From: Candidatus Obscuribacterales bacterium | Lineage (GTDB): Bacteria > Cyanobacteriota > Vampirovibrionia > Obscuribacterales > Obscuribacteraceae | Assembly: GCA_019752635.1 (NCBI GenBank) | Contig: JAIELX010000007.1 | Location: 124,001 to 188,000, forward strand | Reading direction: 5' to 3' | DNA: 64,000 nucleotides | Shown: piece after piece, positions 30,701 to 37,033 of the stretch | Position numbering within the stretch: the stretch's first letter is position 1 | How the letters are laid out: every line of letters starts with the position of its first letter | The notes under the pieces: generated by a model | Database searches by the model: none | The model's input: only the letters and a program-made list of their open reading frames with translations | What the model was told of the DNA's origin: nothing | Position numbers and translations under genes: made by a program

Positions 30701-30949
30701 GCCACTCCGTTAGATGTCCACAAAGCAAAATGCAAATCCTACGGATTGAAGGACGACGCTACTCCGGAAGATCTTAAGAAGGAATTGGATCGACGCGCCG
30801 AAGAAGGTCAGAAGCGATGGAAGGAACAACAGGAAAAACGCAAGTCCGGCGAACGACCGGAAGACGACGACTCCCCGTACAAGTTCGGCGGACTCAGCAG
30901 CGGGTATGACCCCGAGTTCATAACTCTAGATAGTACCGTTGGCGGCTAA
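21704..30949 (+). CDS. 3,081-aa alpha-solenoid giant protein with C-terminal 28-residue Cys repeats
   Basis: The start is set at ATG 21704, directly behind GGAGGAGAG (21692-21700), not at the upstream GTG 21680. The first 30 residues are strongly acidic (EEEEGWELDELEEGEHEE). Residues 50-650 are charged helices. About 720-860 are Gly-rich and hydrophobic (GMDVGMIVSGGAEVLALKSF; ALGLGGGALRLF) and could associate with a membrane. From about 1,000 to 2,640 the protein is a long HEAT/ARM-like solenoid including a tandem duplication (1,966-2,258 and 2,354-2,637) joined by eight exact heptads. Residues 2,763-3,032 are tandem 28-mers with conserved Cys. There is no signal peptide and no known enzymatic motif. 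The 9.2-kb frame is intact, so it is under selection. A scaffold role is inferred from repeat content; no family was recognised. Confidence 0.85.
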   Translation: MQDDPKPEEEEGWELDELEEGEHEEVGDKLAEDGEKKAAPTDRVERLESLTTTESVNYKLLHDSVCKLLPALKSDFGFGLHVQELHKALAPLLKDEGNKERREKIQEILKSEPTSDRLKMLKELIDLYKDAPAKQESLKKLLPTFEKVTSTSDSVKTLERGETAATMLAGYLRADSSFNTREVLSNLGKLVEGDPAKKAVINNEIARLLLKDLQREGLPEAERKQILDELKALYKDAARKPEGLGDVLKDGNKDAVKKMFDSLANNDVELLKVYKQLEQENYTNTLKTYSLVRDYLLKVVPAEIYTLGHKMMPGTSTDTPFLNRFPEGCPIKLPDVRAGDADFKASWSGFLTKVRTGEAKLELPEDPKDLVKDRAKLAEFTNAGNWFIKVEEIVARNQRLTEAALINERMQKDFGVPKSWEMPPVTDTRGVDAWYAAALDMNNLLTRVRNYAQCHIDLAGKAPDIGDPNDPNSAISKLRALGAEIEWDKKTGRIEKCSLPMPKDLNLMLPENKAKVEALEKWLKENCEPVDKACEAYMNGRPSFIRYGDFFEPAEGEKKPAYIKDADGNALRIENYKGDVETIWHKVGDRTEVIHKNQNGKFISKLENGREVEAPKADKEERVKFDYSSYGYTTEEKDGKIHVKITRMLCQDGKANYLQVGSEIDSAIGTSLTKIGEVSETQVFEKNAYVGVVHNVTQRAELLRADSLDGWHKFNQKYLFHYGGKVATVGMDVGMIVSGGAEVLALKSFTSVGLGALRFTIGATGFLTPALRTGAFDDYLPTGFKGKDILHYRHIAMMIDVYALGLGGGALRLFTGGGKAVAETGSMLEKIAKVSHFGTNVTGFLYAPAIYAGITSKVQENAGKLTDQKVPQAIDHRGVPEKEFRKFGQYDFTDPVKKTAAFDMLKSYCDSVCAGTNDKEVKDRVTKLYDEAKEVLHLPATDPKRKAVIEKLVALFHPSGEELLLRKMQGNPRDYTDRLVGLRDKEDNTPVDEGTEANRKFVAGLDEKLKGKTAADVSEQEKVAAAQLLLILAADKDGTLPSDGSLGSRKVIIPAHKIQYTKEDSNGARDYKDVASEQVEQNVTLESVLAYLQKQTSLNPDQQIAEIKQLAAWRGTDFVGMLKRISDNEDYAGNELRKLLPVTSEKARELIAGLRGDKKAETEAEINKLIAERCPANKYLRQQFGLTLDEAEQLLTKVRANDATAIAQLKTKFDVSLATRHLAAADPLWRMGKISDRDMASLCIDILSNQNLPDSLRTKALFDKSSPRLAVLLNQLRMEEREAATKPAGEQAKFWGKINGSRVVDIEKLLIDIAGRDGERTVKRQGADSKLKDSSDLRAACALTIQAMKEQALKEGEVDSPDKAAERARQKLAAMEALYAKYTEMADKPGSFADWTLKKLRADMEQPITGAASKRSKVEAVTLLTLMGKIELPGNTSFKLEAAESNKRLLECLTVNGKLELDLKDPELGLEILRNIKYKELTIDQRKQVLELLSSPSSALNGVQLRDVEMAKSLLCKNLPDILGKGVTGKDYDDLRLSARIKLESLFDRNHAAFAGRCPELKVAALDAIKEVGWSDAPMREFLELRLSTYMDNGKRQFNEPNAATRRAALEALFRINPVNPGDVARNHRDIETDPLVGRIAQEKYAESERIRTMTPAEHRKMVEDAQELSRKLLEPYDGNTEEGKKYIDESKFKILLEGNLDEAIRSAVEAIYPGQFTSVGGSLKQGQFTMKGLHLGIAWDRISNLSWSEPGNKVQAEADKVWKDYAGMSLELCRQAEGGPGSNDDTRRKAIKALSWLLEKDCEGCIEGDKNTIRKNCAYTLAGLCGRTFTITEDGKDKEVVVPDHFRNMAFTHVKNLLLDPKTNPEVQAILLSGMKTLLKDGAIDTTTAAKITEKMLRNMIESQKFYQDGVNKEKLEKLHKQLFDDMVSYRSRYPDAMAVITACAGEPGHPYATIKEQAKQIRGLLTEGVTLTRDDVRLFPDNGTTPLERARNLEATIKSPAGKDPGDKDKSLKAENLVREIFRATTGLPIQSGDDPRLDVLFKIARTTDDPRVKAAVAHALLDVQSPDGKAQLQGFRMLLDIKNNDKTVRGTEAAERLALIEKWGGIKGKDFLAVLNRQVAEEKESLLTQLRATESGTAKSANRKVVTDAMLKVNGFTLQEEEGKKPAGGDYARAIVTAWATNGFDTSNEILLKATRQILQSTKSDEAKLAAAFAILKAKGATEEDKKDATDALKVLADKAGTAALRKDASQALAPAAAQSDAGLALKAAELQKQICNKMTDAEFKRADIGAKWRYVDSLEAESGAMRSESGRMTADIARLNAEIAHMKADTARLVAETESIKKETDRINKMLAEGVALTWDEVNKNTDEKMSVNDRIAKFEEALKNPGNNSDNLVRAIFQMTAKMTITDDKDPRLALLMTLAHTTRDTRVQDALAWTLMTTKTKNSRIVFTGAALMADLATRGAEGQKWEANLILEKLAAHGPNGAKKAENVTKHANERFNGALYLMEDADDGPGRQLPLKGDELARKVTACIQVMNENNTLGRFKVRAFGEAWAAGDFKDPTGELLLLSRRLLQDSAADQQLRVAAAYAMIKAGPGCKLSLADYQLVEKAMKDLQTTATNDRVKEEAKELVSLMDEAKAKAEANHKAKQDAEKKELKDIHSGLASLEDDVEKARNGDIEARKRVEAKLDETTLALERSRLKLPIGATKQEIEKAIRAEVGLPETATKQQVWAAQRAKRVGLGPDASESDVSKAEAKKYFEDACRMHKLDPKTATENDLKEAREKASHRTMCIIMKLDPEKTTPAQLKEHCEKQSHERTCKELGLDPAKTTKDDILKEYRRRDHERTCKELGLDPAKTTTKDINDAYAKKWKDEEATRLGIPKDASDADRNAARAKARFTDDCKYYKLDPRIATQRDIDQAKEKAQFRADCIWYKLDPEKATPADLKACKDKTTFVVECMTYGLDGNKATKKDLEEAKAKRAFEWDCQVYKLDPKKATPLDVHKAKCKSYGLKDDATPEDLKKELDRRAEEGQKRWKEQQEKRKSGERPEDDDSPYKFGGLSSGYDPEFITLDSTVGG
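27599..29614 (+). repeat. Internal tandem duplication of about 290 residues in the giant protein
   Basis: Copy 1 (27599-28477) starts LLTEGVTLTRDDV and copy 2 (28763-29614) starts MLAEGVALTWDEV. Both continue with NLVR-IF-TT/MTAK, then DDPRLDVLFKIARTTDDPRV against KDPRLALLMTLAHTTRDTRV, and end in a helix pair with LAAAFAILKAKG against VAAAYAMIKAGPG. The copies are clearly homologous but diverged, so the duplication is old. Confidence 0.85.
28607..28774 (+). repeat. Eight exact heptads (coiled coil) between the duplicated halves
   Basis: The 56 residues divide without gaps into LEAESGA, MRSESGR, MTADIAR, LNAEIAH, MKADTAR, LVAETES, IKKETDR and INKMLAE. Position 1 is always Leu, Met or Ile. This predicts a continuous coiled coil bridging the two solenoid copies. 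Confidence 0.85.
29990..30799 (+). repeat. 28-residue Cys/LDP repeat array encoded at the end of the giant gene
   Basis: At least eight units of 28 residues, with two shorter ones, follow the pattern [FH]xx[DE]Cxx[YL]x[LI]DPxxATxxD[LI]xxAxxKxx. Examples begin FTDDCKYYKLDP and FRADCIWYKLDP; two neighbours both begin HERTCKELGLDPAKTT. The array ends with a unit starting KCKSYGLKDDATPEDL. The same array type occurs in the gene at 37034. The unit reads as a small helix-loop-helix; I do not recognise a named family. Confidence 0.9.
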
Positions 30950-30982
30950 GAGGATTACGCGGTCGGGAACGCGTTCGGGAAT

Positions 30983-31008
30983 GCTGCGCATCCTTAGAAT
31001 GCGGCAGC
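30983..31008. terminator. Stem-loop between convergent giant genes
   Basis: GCTGCGCAT pairs with ATGCGGCAGC (one bulged base) around a 7-nt loop, 33 bp after the 3,081-aa gene. There is no T-run, so factor-independent termination is uncertain. Confidence 0.35.
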
Positions 31009-31114
31009 AAGACCGCAACAATTAGCGCATGGTTAACGGGACCACTGCGCCACTAAGCACCGGACCTCCATGCTACGGTCGGTCCGGAACTCTTTGCGTC
31101 ATTGTGTAATGATA

Positions 31115-31540
31115 CTACTTCACCGTAGGATTGGCCGGTGGTGCAGTCGAGCCACGACTGCTCTTGCAATTGGAAAGTATATACTCAGCCAGCATGCCGA
31201 CTGCGAACAACGTGCCCGCAACGCCGATGGCTTTCAGTGCCGTTCCTTTCCACGATTTCCCCTGCATACGCGCGTTGTGCATTTCGACTGCTTCCTTTAA
31301 GGCAGACTCACGCATCAAGGCCTTATCCGCAACGCTCAGACCATTGTACTTCTCAAGCTCGCGCTCTAGCGCTTTGCGTTCCTCGCTTCCTTCTTGCGCA
31401 TTCTTGATTTCACGCTCCAACATATCTCTAAATGCCTTTTCAGAGGTGAACTGTTCAAGACGCTTCACCATCTCACGCCCGGAGACTTTGTCTGCAAGAA
31501 TTTTCAGTCCGTTAGGACCTTCGACTGTCTCAAGCGCCAA
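31115..31540 (-). repeat. Shared C-terminal membrane-tail module, copy 2
   Basis: Counterpart of the module at 15317-15733. Residues VEGPNGLKILAD, AFRDMLEREIKNAQ, KALERELEKYNGL, a single transmembrane helix and the PTVK end correspond one to one with the other copy, with only short gaps. Confidence 0.85.
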
Positions 31541-33727
31541 AGTTTTTTCAACACGATCGGTTGCCCGGCGCTCCGCTTCTCGCAACATGGAGTCGTTAAA
31601 CATCTCGTCGGCAATCGGCCGCCCTTGTCCATTTTTGGCAATTTCAGCGGGTTTGCCACTGGACGCGGCGCGTTCCAACTCGGCCTGTTTGGCGCGTAGT
31701 TGCTCCAACTCAATCTGCTTTTGACGCAATTCCAGTTCATACTGTCGGCGAATATCATGCAAAGCCTGCTCAGCAGTCTTGGGAGTCAGCAGCTTAAGAG
31801 CCGCTTCCCGAGCTTGTTCTGGACTAAGCTTAGTACCTGGTGGCACTTTAAGAATCAGGGCATCTTTTCCTTTTAGTTTGACGGCTTCTGCAGCTTCGCC
31901 CTCAGTGACGCGCAATCGTCCATTTTCGGCACTCACGCCGGAAACGTCGCGTTCTTTACCGTTGCCGTCCTTATGAACCAGCTTCGGCGGATCTCCCGGC
32001 TTCATACCGGCAGACTCTTCGACCTGCACGCGATTCAACTGCTTGTACTGATTCCACTGCCGCGAAACCATGTTCTTAGCGGCGCCGATTGGCTTAAATG
32101 CGTAAGACAACAAATAATAGGCAGCAAAGAAGACAGCGTTGTCACCGATTGCTCGCAGCGCTTTCTGCCAAAACGGTTTGTCCTCTTCCTTAACGGCCGT
32201 GCCGTTCTTCTCGTCTTCCTTCTTAATCCGGTCAACTTCCGGTTGGCCAACGTCCATCGCCGCCTTCGGCGTAATTTCCTTCGGCGGTCTCTCTGAGGCA
32301 ATCTTAATCGCACCTTGAATCAAAGGATCATAGGCGGCGCCAGCGTCCACTTTCAGGATCTGCTTCAGAATGACGACAGCCTTTTCGCTCAATTTTTCAT
32401 CTTTCGATTCGGCCGCTGCCGCACTCAAAGCCATCGCGTAACGCAGGCGGCTGACACCTGGTTGACGGAACTTCTCAAGCAACTCTGAGCCTTCTTTGTC
32501 CAGCGCTTCCAAAATTTTCGGATCGCCGTCTTCACCTAACTCGGCGGCCCGCTTTCCAATCTCTTTCAAGCGCTCACCAGCTTTTTCCAGGTCGATTTCA
32601 TCGGCAGCGCCAATTGCACTCTGGAAATGTTTCTCGGCCTTTTTCAACCTTTCAACAGCGGTGCCTTCGGCCAGATCATCGACAATACCAATTGCTTTCT
32701 TCAATGAGACCCGCCCCGGAACGGAGTCATCGAAAGGATCTTCCTCATCGATACCATACTTCTGCTTCAGAGCCAACACGTCGGGAAAGTTATTTACGGT
32801 AAACTTGTCCGCAATAGCAGTCTTGATGTTTTTTTGAACCGCCTTCAAATCAGAAAGACTTCCGGCGCGATCCATCGCCTGCGCGTAAAACGTCGCACAA
32901 ATGGCCGGCGCATGAAGCAAAGCCAGTTCCTGTTGATGGACTCTTCTTCTCTCAATGCCATCGGCATTGTCTTTAGCGAACTTATCCATCAAAACTTTCT
33001 GAGCCAGGTACGCTTTCACAGTGCCAGTGGGATCAGATGCAGTTTCACTTTCAGCATACATGAGCATCTCGATCTGCATTCTTTTTGCCCGCTGATTTGC
33101 TGGTATAGAATTGAGTGCCGCCTGCAAGGAAACAATTTTGTCGCGTTTCGCCTCCGGAATGGCCATCAGAGCGTCCCGGGTCTTAGACAGCTGCTCCCAC
33201 AACTCTTTCTCCTTAGCCTCGGTCCAGACAGGCAAAACCGTGCCGTCCGGCATTTTTCGAGCTTTTGTACTCAGCTCATCCGTAAGGCGCTTGTCCTCAG
33301 CCGCAGCCTTGGTAGCATCGATTAAAGATGCGTCCTGAATGGCCTTTTCGAAACGTCGCCTCAAATCCGCCGACAGCGGCTGCCCCTCACGAACCTCAGC
33401 AAGAGCAGCCAGCGCACGCGCGCTCGCGTCACGTGCGGCGGGAGGGATCAGGTCATTGTTGTTGGCCACCCGCTCCAACGCCTTCTCCGGTTGCTTCTCC
33501 GGAACCCTTTCCTTCTCTTTTTCCAGCTGCGCTGGTTTGAAGGGTGAGGGTAACCGTCCCCGACCATCGTCGTCGGCGAACGCTAGTGCGTCCCGGTTGT
33601 CCAGCTCGGGTCGCGGCTGTCGCTTCGCCCCCCAATCCTCGTCTGTGACAGGAACGAGAGACTCTTCCAACTCATAGTCGGTATCGTCGTCTTGAGAAAA
33701 GTCTTCCAAAAGTCGGGGATCAGACAT
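31115..33727 (-). CDS. 870-aa acidic/helical membrane-anchored protein, unknown function
   Basis: ATG 33727 is chosen because GGAGGAG lies 8 nt upstream; the TTG one codon earlier is less likely. The N-terminus is acidic (LLEDFSQDDDTDYELEESL). Residues 60-480 are charged helices. A hydrophobic helix lies at about 525-550 (NAVFFAAYYLLSYAF), a Gln/Glu/Arg coiled coil (QYELELRQKQIELEQLRAKQ) at about 665-690, and the shared C-terminal module with a transmembrane helix (GVAGTLFAVGMLAEYIL) and PTVK end at 729-870. It begins 133 bp after the kinase gene on the same strand and is probably the last gene of the LRR-pseudokinase-kinase operon. It converges with the 3,081-aa gene. It may be a kinase substrate or scaffold, by inference only. 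Confidence 0.8.
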   Translation of the reverse strand: MSDPRLLEDFSQDDDTDYELEESLVPVTDEDWGAKRQPRPELDNRDALAFADDDGRGRLPSPFKPAQLEKEKERVPEKQPEKALERVANNNDLIPPAARDASARALAALAEVREGQPLSADLRRRFEKAIQDASLIDATKAAAEDKRLTDELSTKARKMPDGTVLPVWTEAKEKELWEQLSKTRDALMAIPEAKRDKIVSLQAALNSIPANQRAKRMQIEMLMYAESETASDPTGTVKAYLAQKVLMDKFAKDNADGIERRRVHQQELALLHAPAICATFYAQAMDRAGSLSDLKAVQKNIKTAIADKFTVNNFPDVLALKQKYGIDEEDPFDDSVPGRVSLKKAIGIVDDLAEGTAVERLKKAEKHFQSAIGAADEIDLEKAGERLKEIGKRAAELGEDGDPKILEALDKEGSELLEKFRQPGVSRLRYAMALSAAAAESKDEKLSEKAVVILKQILKVDAGAAYDPLIQGAIKIASERPPKEITPKAAMDVGQPEVDRIKKEDEKNGTAVKEEDKPFWQKALRAIGDNAVFFAAYYLLSYAFKPIGAAKNMVSRQWNQYKQLNRVQVEESAGMKPGDPPKLVHKDGNGKERDVSGVSAENGRLRVTEGEAAEAVKLKGKDALILKVPPGTKLSPEQAREAALKLLTPKTAEQALHDIRRQYELELRQKQIELEQLRAKQAELERAASSGKPAEIAKNGQGRPIADEMFNDSMLREAERRATDRVEKTLALETVEGPNGLKILADKVSGREMVKRLEQFTSEKAFRDMLEREIKNAQEGSEERKALERELEKYNGLSVADKALMRESALKEAVEMHNARMQGKSWKGTALKAIGVAGTLFAVGMLAEYILSNCKSSRGSTAPPANPTVK

Positions 33728-33859
33728 CAATCAGGCTCCTCCAGATTTAACTTTCCCCGCCCCTGTTCGTTTCTACACGCTTTTAGGGAGGTTTGGACAG
33801 GACTGCCCCTGCCCAAAAGAATAGGCGCCTTTGTCGCAATTGTCGTTACCAGAAACGCA

Positions 33860-34804
33860 TCAAGTTAGTTTAGCCCGGTGGAGATGATCCAGCAGTTCAC
33901 CAAAACTAGCAAAGCCCGGGTCATACTCCAGCTTGTTTGATTCCAGGTCTCGCCGCAGTCGCAATAGCTTCAGCAGAAAAGTCTCAGCAGAACCGGCAAA
34001 ATCGGCGCGAACCTCAGAAGGAAGCACCAGCGACAAAAAGCTATTCACAGAATGTCGTCCCAGAATTTGATAGTCGCGCACCCACTGGCGCAGGCTCTCG
34101 CCAACATCCTGTCGTGGTGCACCGAGATCGGTCAGCGGGTGCCGCGACAGCAATACTTCCCAGCTCATCGCGCCGAAAGCGAATAGATCATCATTCTCCA
34201 GAAGCGGATAGTAAGCGGGAGTCGTCACAACGCAATTTTCAATGTCCCCCTCAGTGCAATGCAATGAACCGAAATAGCCGGGGTCAATCAGTTTGATTCC
34301 AGATTCTTGAACAATGACATTGTCGGGTTTCAAATCGCCATGATACGCAGCCGCCGATTTTTCAACCAGACTCATTACAAGCGCGACATCAGCCAGAAGC
34401 TTGAGCTTCTCAGTAATCCCGGTGGACATCTCCTTACGTAGCGTTCGCCCTTTAAGAAAGGGACGAATTCCATATGCACCATCGGCAAGCTCAGCTGGTT
34501 GGCCGACGCAACACAGTGCCGCGCCTGATTGCATTCCACGCTTCCACTCCATTGACAGCAGCTGTAACGGCGAGGGGTGAACGGGACCGAAGCCACCGGA
34601 AAAAAGCTGATTGGCACAAGTTTGATTTCGCCCTAACTCGGCGTCCGCACTGTCCTTTGTCGTCACAACCTTTATTACCGCTTCCGCTCCGGAATGAACA
34701 TGGCTCGCACGATAGATTCTCGACATGCCACCGCGGCCGATTTCATCCGTCACAAGATAGTCGTCGACGATCAAACCCAGCCATGTAATTTCGCTTGCCT
34801 GCAT
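33860..34804 (-). CDS. Hanks-type Ser/Thr protein kinase
   Basis: The 314-aa cytoplasmic kinase domain has no membrane segment. Catalytic elements: Gly loop GRGGMSRIYRA (23-33), K45 in AVIKVV, a catalytic loop H155-G-D157-L-K159-P-D-N162 (HGD instead of HRD), and D174-P-G176 instead of DFG. All four residues essential for phosphotransfer are present, so it is probably active; loss of Arg in HRD suggests no activation-loop phosphorylation switch. The loop after DPG is short and lacks a clear APE (PAYYPLLENDDLFAFGAMSW). It is 7 bp downstream of the pseudokinase gene and translationally close to it. Targets could be the neighbouring large proteins (inference). Confidence 0.9.
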   Translation of the reverse strand: MQASEITWLGLIVDDYLVTDEIGRGGMSRIYRASHVHSGAEAVIKVVTTKDSADAELGRNQTCANQLFSGGFGPVHPSPLQLLSMEWKRGMQSGAALCCVGQPAELADGAYGIRPFLKGRTLRKEMSTGITEKLKLLADVALVMSLVEKSAAAYHGDLKPDNVIVQESGIKLIDPGYFGSLHCTEGDIENCVVTTPAYYPLLENDDLFAFGAMSWEVLLSRHPLTDLGAPRQDVGESLRQWVRDYQILGRHSVNSFLSLVLPSEVRADFAGSAETFLLKLLRLRRDLESNKLEYDPGFASFGELLDHLHRAKLT

Positions 34805-34811
34805 ATGATAC

Positions 34812-35663
34812 TCAGATAGTGACGTTATTCAATGGCGACAGTATTTCCAGGAGAAAGTCAACACTCGATCGGTGCTCCGGGTTTTCCACCAACATCAGGG
34901 CCAGAGCGGCTCTGCATTGTTCATCCAACCAAGGGCATTTAGCTTCGATTGTCTGAGAGAAGACTTCGCGATAATCGCAAGTGGTATCACGCTTTATATT
35001 GTTCCGGCCGGTTAAGAGGTAGAACAACGAGGAACCCAGGGAATAAATGTCGCCGACAGCACCGGGCGGCGAGCCAAGGTAGAGCTCGGGAGCGCAAAAC
35101 AGCATCGCATCGACACCAAGACATCCGGGATAAAATTCGTGTAGTTCAGGATAGAATGCAACTCCGCGCATGTCATGTACAAACCAGAACTCACTCAAGG
35201 AGAAGTTGGTGCCGTCAGTCACGATCGCCCCTGGATAAATGCTCGCGTGAACAAACCCCATCGAGTGCAGATACAGCAGCGACTGCAACAGATCGGATAT
35301 CACTTTAGACACGGCAACAGCGGCGTCTTTGTCAAAATCCTCCGCACAAACTGATCTACAATCAGGAAACTCATTGAGAATTTGAATATACTGCCCGTCG
35401 ACGCACCAGGCGTCAGCCGCAACACCACTGAGAAACACCCCGGACTCAAATCGTCCAGCCATCGAAGCGTTCTTGCACATAGCACTAATTTCCGGACTTG
35501 CGGTTGACAGCACAATATTTGCCGGTCGCCATCGCTCCTCAAAGTAAACCATTGCTCTAGTGCCAAAACGCCCTGGCCGATACAGCTCATAGCCTTCCAA
35601 GCGGGTACCGTCAACCAGCAAATAAGTCGTCGGGCGATCGATATCCACGGCCACTTCATCCAT
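34812..35663 (-). CDS. Pseudokinase
   Basis: The 283-aa protein keeps the kinase C-lobe pattern (LLQSLLYLHSMGFVHASIYP; LFCAPELYLGSPPGAVGDIYSLGSSLFYLLTGRN, i.e. APE and the subdomain IX Asp). It has lost the catalytic residues: the VAIK position reads ANIV, HRD is H139-A-S141, the loop Lys and Asn are Tyr143 and Ala146, and DFG is E158-F-W160. It cannot transfer phosphate by the known mechanism. Its ATG overlaps the TGA of the LRR gene (ATGA, 35663) and it ends 7 bp before the active kinase, so the three are translationally coupled. It may be an allosteric partner or adaptor for the kinase (inference from other kinase-pseudokinase pairs). Confidence 0.85.
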   Translation of the reverse strand: MDEVAVDIDRPTTYLLVDGTRLEGYELYRPGRFGTRAMVYFEERWRPANIVLSTASPEISAMCKNASMAGRFESGVFLSGVAADAWCVDGQYIQILNEFPDCRSVCAEDFDKDAAVAVSKVISDLLQSLLYLHSMGFVHASIYPGAIVTDGTNFSLSEFWFVHDMRGVAFYPELHEFYPGCLGVDAMLFCAPELYLGSPPGAVGDIYSLGSSLFYLLTGRNNIKRDTTCDYREVFSQTIEAKCPWLDEQCRAALALMLVENPEHRSSVDFLLEILSPLNNVTI

Positions 35664-36832
35664 CAGGTCACATCCTGCAAATCAAAAACGACGTCACAAG
35701 CAGGCAATTCTTGACGCAATCGGACTATACCCTGTGCGCTGACGTTTGTCTCACGCAAATCAAGTTTTCTCAACCGCTTCATGGCGCTCAGATAAGGGAT
35801 TCCGGCATCAGTAACGCCGGTGTCACGGAGGTCCAACTCCTGCAATGCGCATTGCATCAGATGCCGCACGCCGTAGTCGTGCGTTAGTGTTGATCGCAAT
35901 TGCAGCGACCTTAACTTCGCCAACCAGCGCAGAATCTCAAGTCCGTCGGAACTGACACCGGTGCCTGTCAAGTTCAATCTTTGCAAATCAGGCAGACAGG
36001 CCAGCTTTGTCAGCGTACTGTTTCCCCATGGCTCAAAGGACAAATTGAGCTCGGTTATACCCGATAATTCCAGAGTAGAGGTGTCGCTATAGGCCAGAAG
36101 CAGCTTGAGAGCAGAATCCCGCACCCCCTGACTCAAAGCACTGTTTTTCACCGAACTTCGAAGTAAAGCGTCAGAGCGTGCCTGCAAATTGTCGATCACA
36201 GAGGCGACTTTTCGACTAGCATCCTCATGCACAGGCAAACGAATACCTTCCGGAAGCGCAGACAGACAACGGTCAAGCGCCCTAGCCACAACCAACGCTG
36301 GCAGAAGATCGTTGGCATCAGCACCGGGTCCCCGATAAATGCCCGTACACAAGTTGACCCACTGACTTTCCATCTGCTCACGGCGATCAGAGCTGCCAGC
36401 AGAATCACTGTGTAAAAGGCCTCGCGAGGAGCTACCGGTACCCGCAAGACTGGCAAGAGAATAGAAATACTTATCCGCAGGAGACGAGAGCAGAAAAATT
36501 TTGGACCACGCGCGCAAAAGCTCAACTTGATTGAGGCGCAATTCTCCCGCGGTAACAAAGAGTTGAATATCGCTCCCCGAGGAGCTCACATTACTGCCGT
36601 CACCATCCTTTTCCGCAGCCATCACACACACGCGTGACACAATGTCAGGATCAGGAAGTTCTTGAATCCGCGTGCGCAAAGCAGCCAGCGCATCGCCATT
36701 TTTTTCCAGCTGTTCGCCAAAGCGCGCCCGCGCCACCAGGGTAAACCGACAGGGCGAGCAGTCAAACACTTTTACAAGCTCGGACGGACCGCCCAAACTC
36801 TGATAGTCCAGTCTTGACAAAAGCTCGACCAT
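35663..36832 (-). CDS. Leucine-rich repeat protein, first gene of the kinase operon
   Basis: 389 aa. The N-terminal 230 residues are helical with a Ser-rich stretch (GTGSSSRGLLHSDSAGSSD). The C-terminal 150 form LRRs (LQRLNLTGTGVSSDGLEIL; LRSLQLRSTLTHDYGVRHL; LQELDLRDTGVTDAGIPYL; LRKLDLRETNVSAQGIVRL). This LRR block and the SALKLLLAY segment before it align with the C-terminus of the zincin/LRR gene at 12839, including an unusual HDYGV in the same repeat. There is no signal peptide or membrane helix. It is likely a protein-binding partner delivering ligands to the downstream pseudokinase and kinase. The stop codon overlaps the next start. Confidence 0.85.
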   Translation of the reverse strand: MVELLSRLDYQSLGGPSELVKVFDCSPCRFTLVARARFGEQLEKNGDALAALRTRIQELPDPDIVSRVCVMAAEKDGDGSNVSSSGSDIQLFVTAGELRLNQVELLRAWSKIFLLSSPADKYFYSLASLAGTGSSSRGLLHSDSAGSSDRREQMESQWVNLCTGIYRGPGADANDLLPALVVARALDRCLSALPEGIRLPVHEDASRKVASVIDNLQARSDALLRSSVKNSALSQGVRDSALKLLLAYSDTSTLELSGITELNLSFEPWGNSTLTKLACLPDLQRLNLTGTGVSSDGLEILRWLAKLRSLQLRSTLTHDYGVRHLMQCALQELDLRDTGVTDAGIPYLSAMKRLRKLDLRETNVSAQGIVRLRQELPACDVVFDLQDVT

Positions 36833-37033
36833 AAAACATCCATTCTATATTTGCGAAATTCTATCAGCTCCCCGCCAGAAAGGCTGTCATCCGCAGACTT
36901 CTTTGAAGTTGCGGTCACCGCAGTCCAAAATATTACGCAAACGGGTACATCTATGGGGGAAGCCGGCTGGAGTAGGCTACCAGGTCTACGCGCGGATGCA
37001 CCGAGCGGCCGAGCGCATACAAAGGAGACTCAA

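Noticed and set aside
29990..30799. Regularly spaced repeats that could suggest a CRISPR-like array
   Set aside because: The periodicity is at protein level (84 bp, varied DNA) inside an open frame; there are no identical DNA repeats with unique spacers.
33328..33677. Plus-strand frames opposite the 870-aa gene start
   Set aside because: Short, Pro/Ala/Arg-rich shadows without signals; the opposite strand has a strong ribosome-binding site and long frame.
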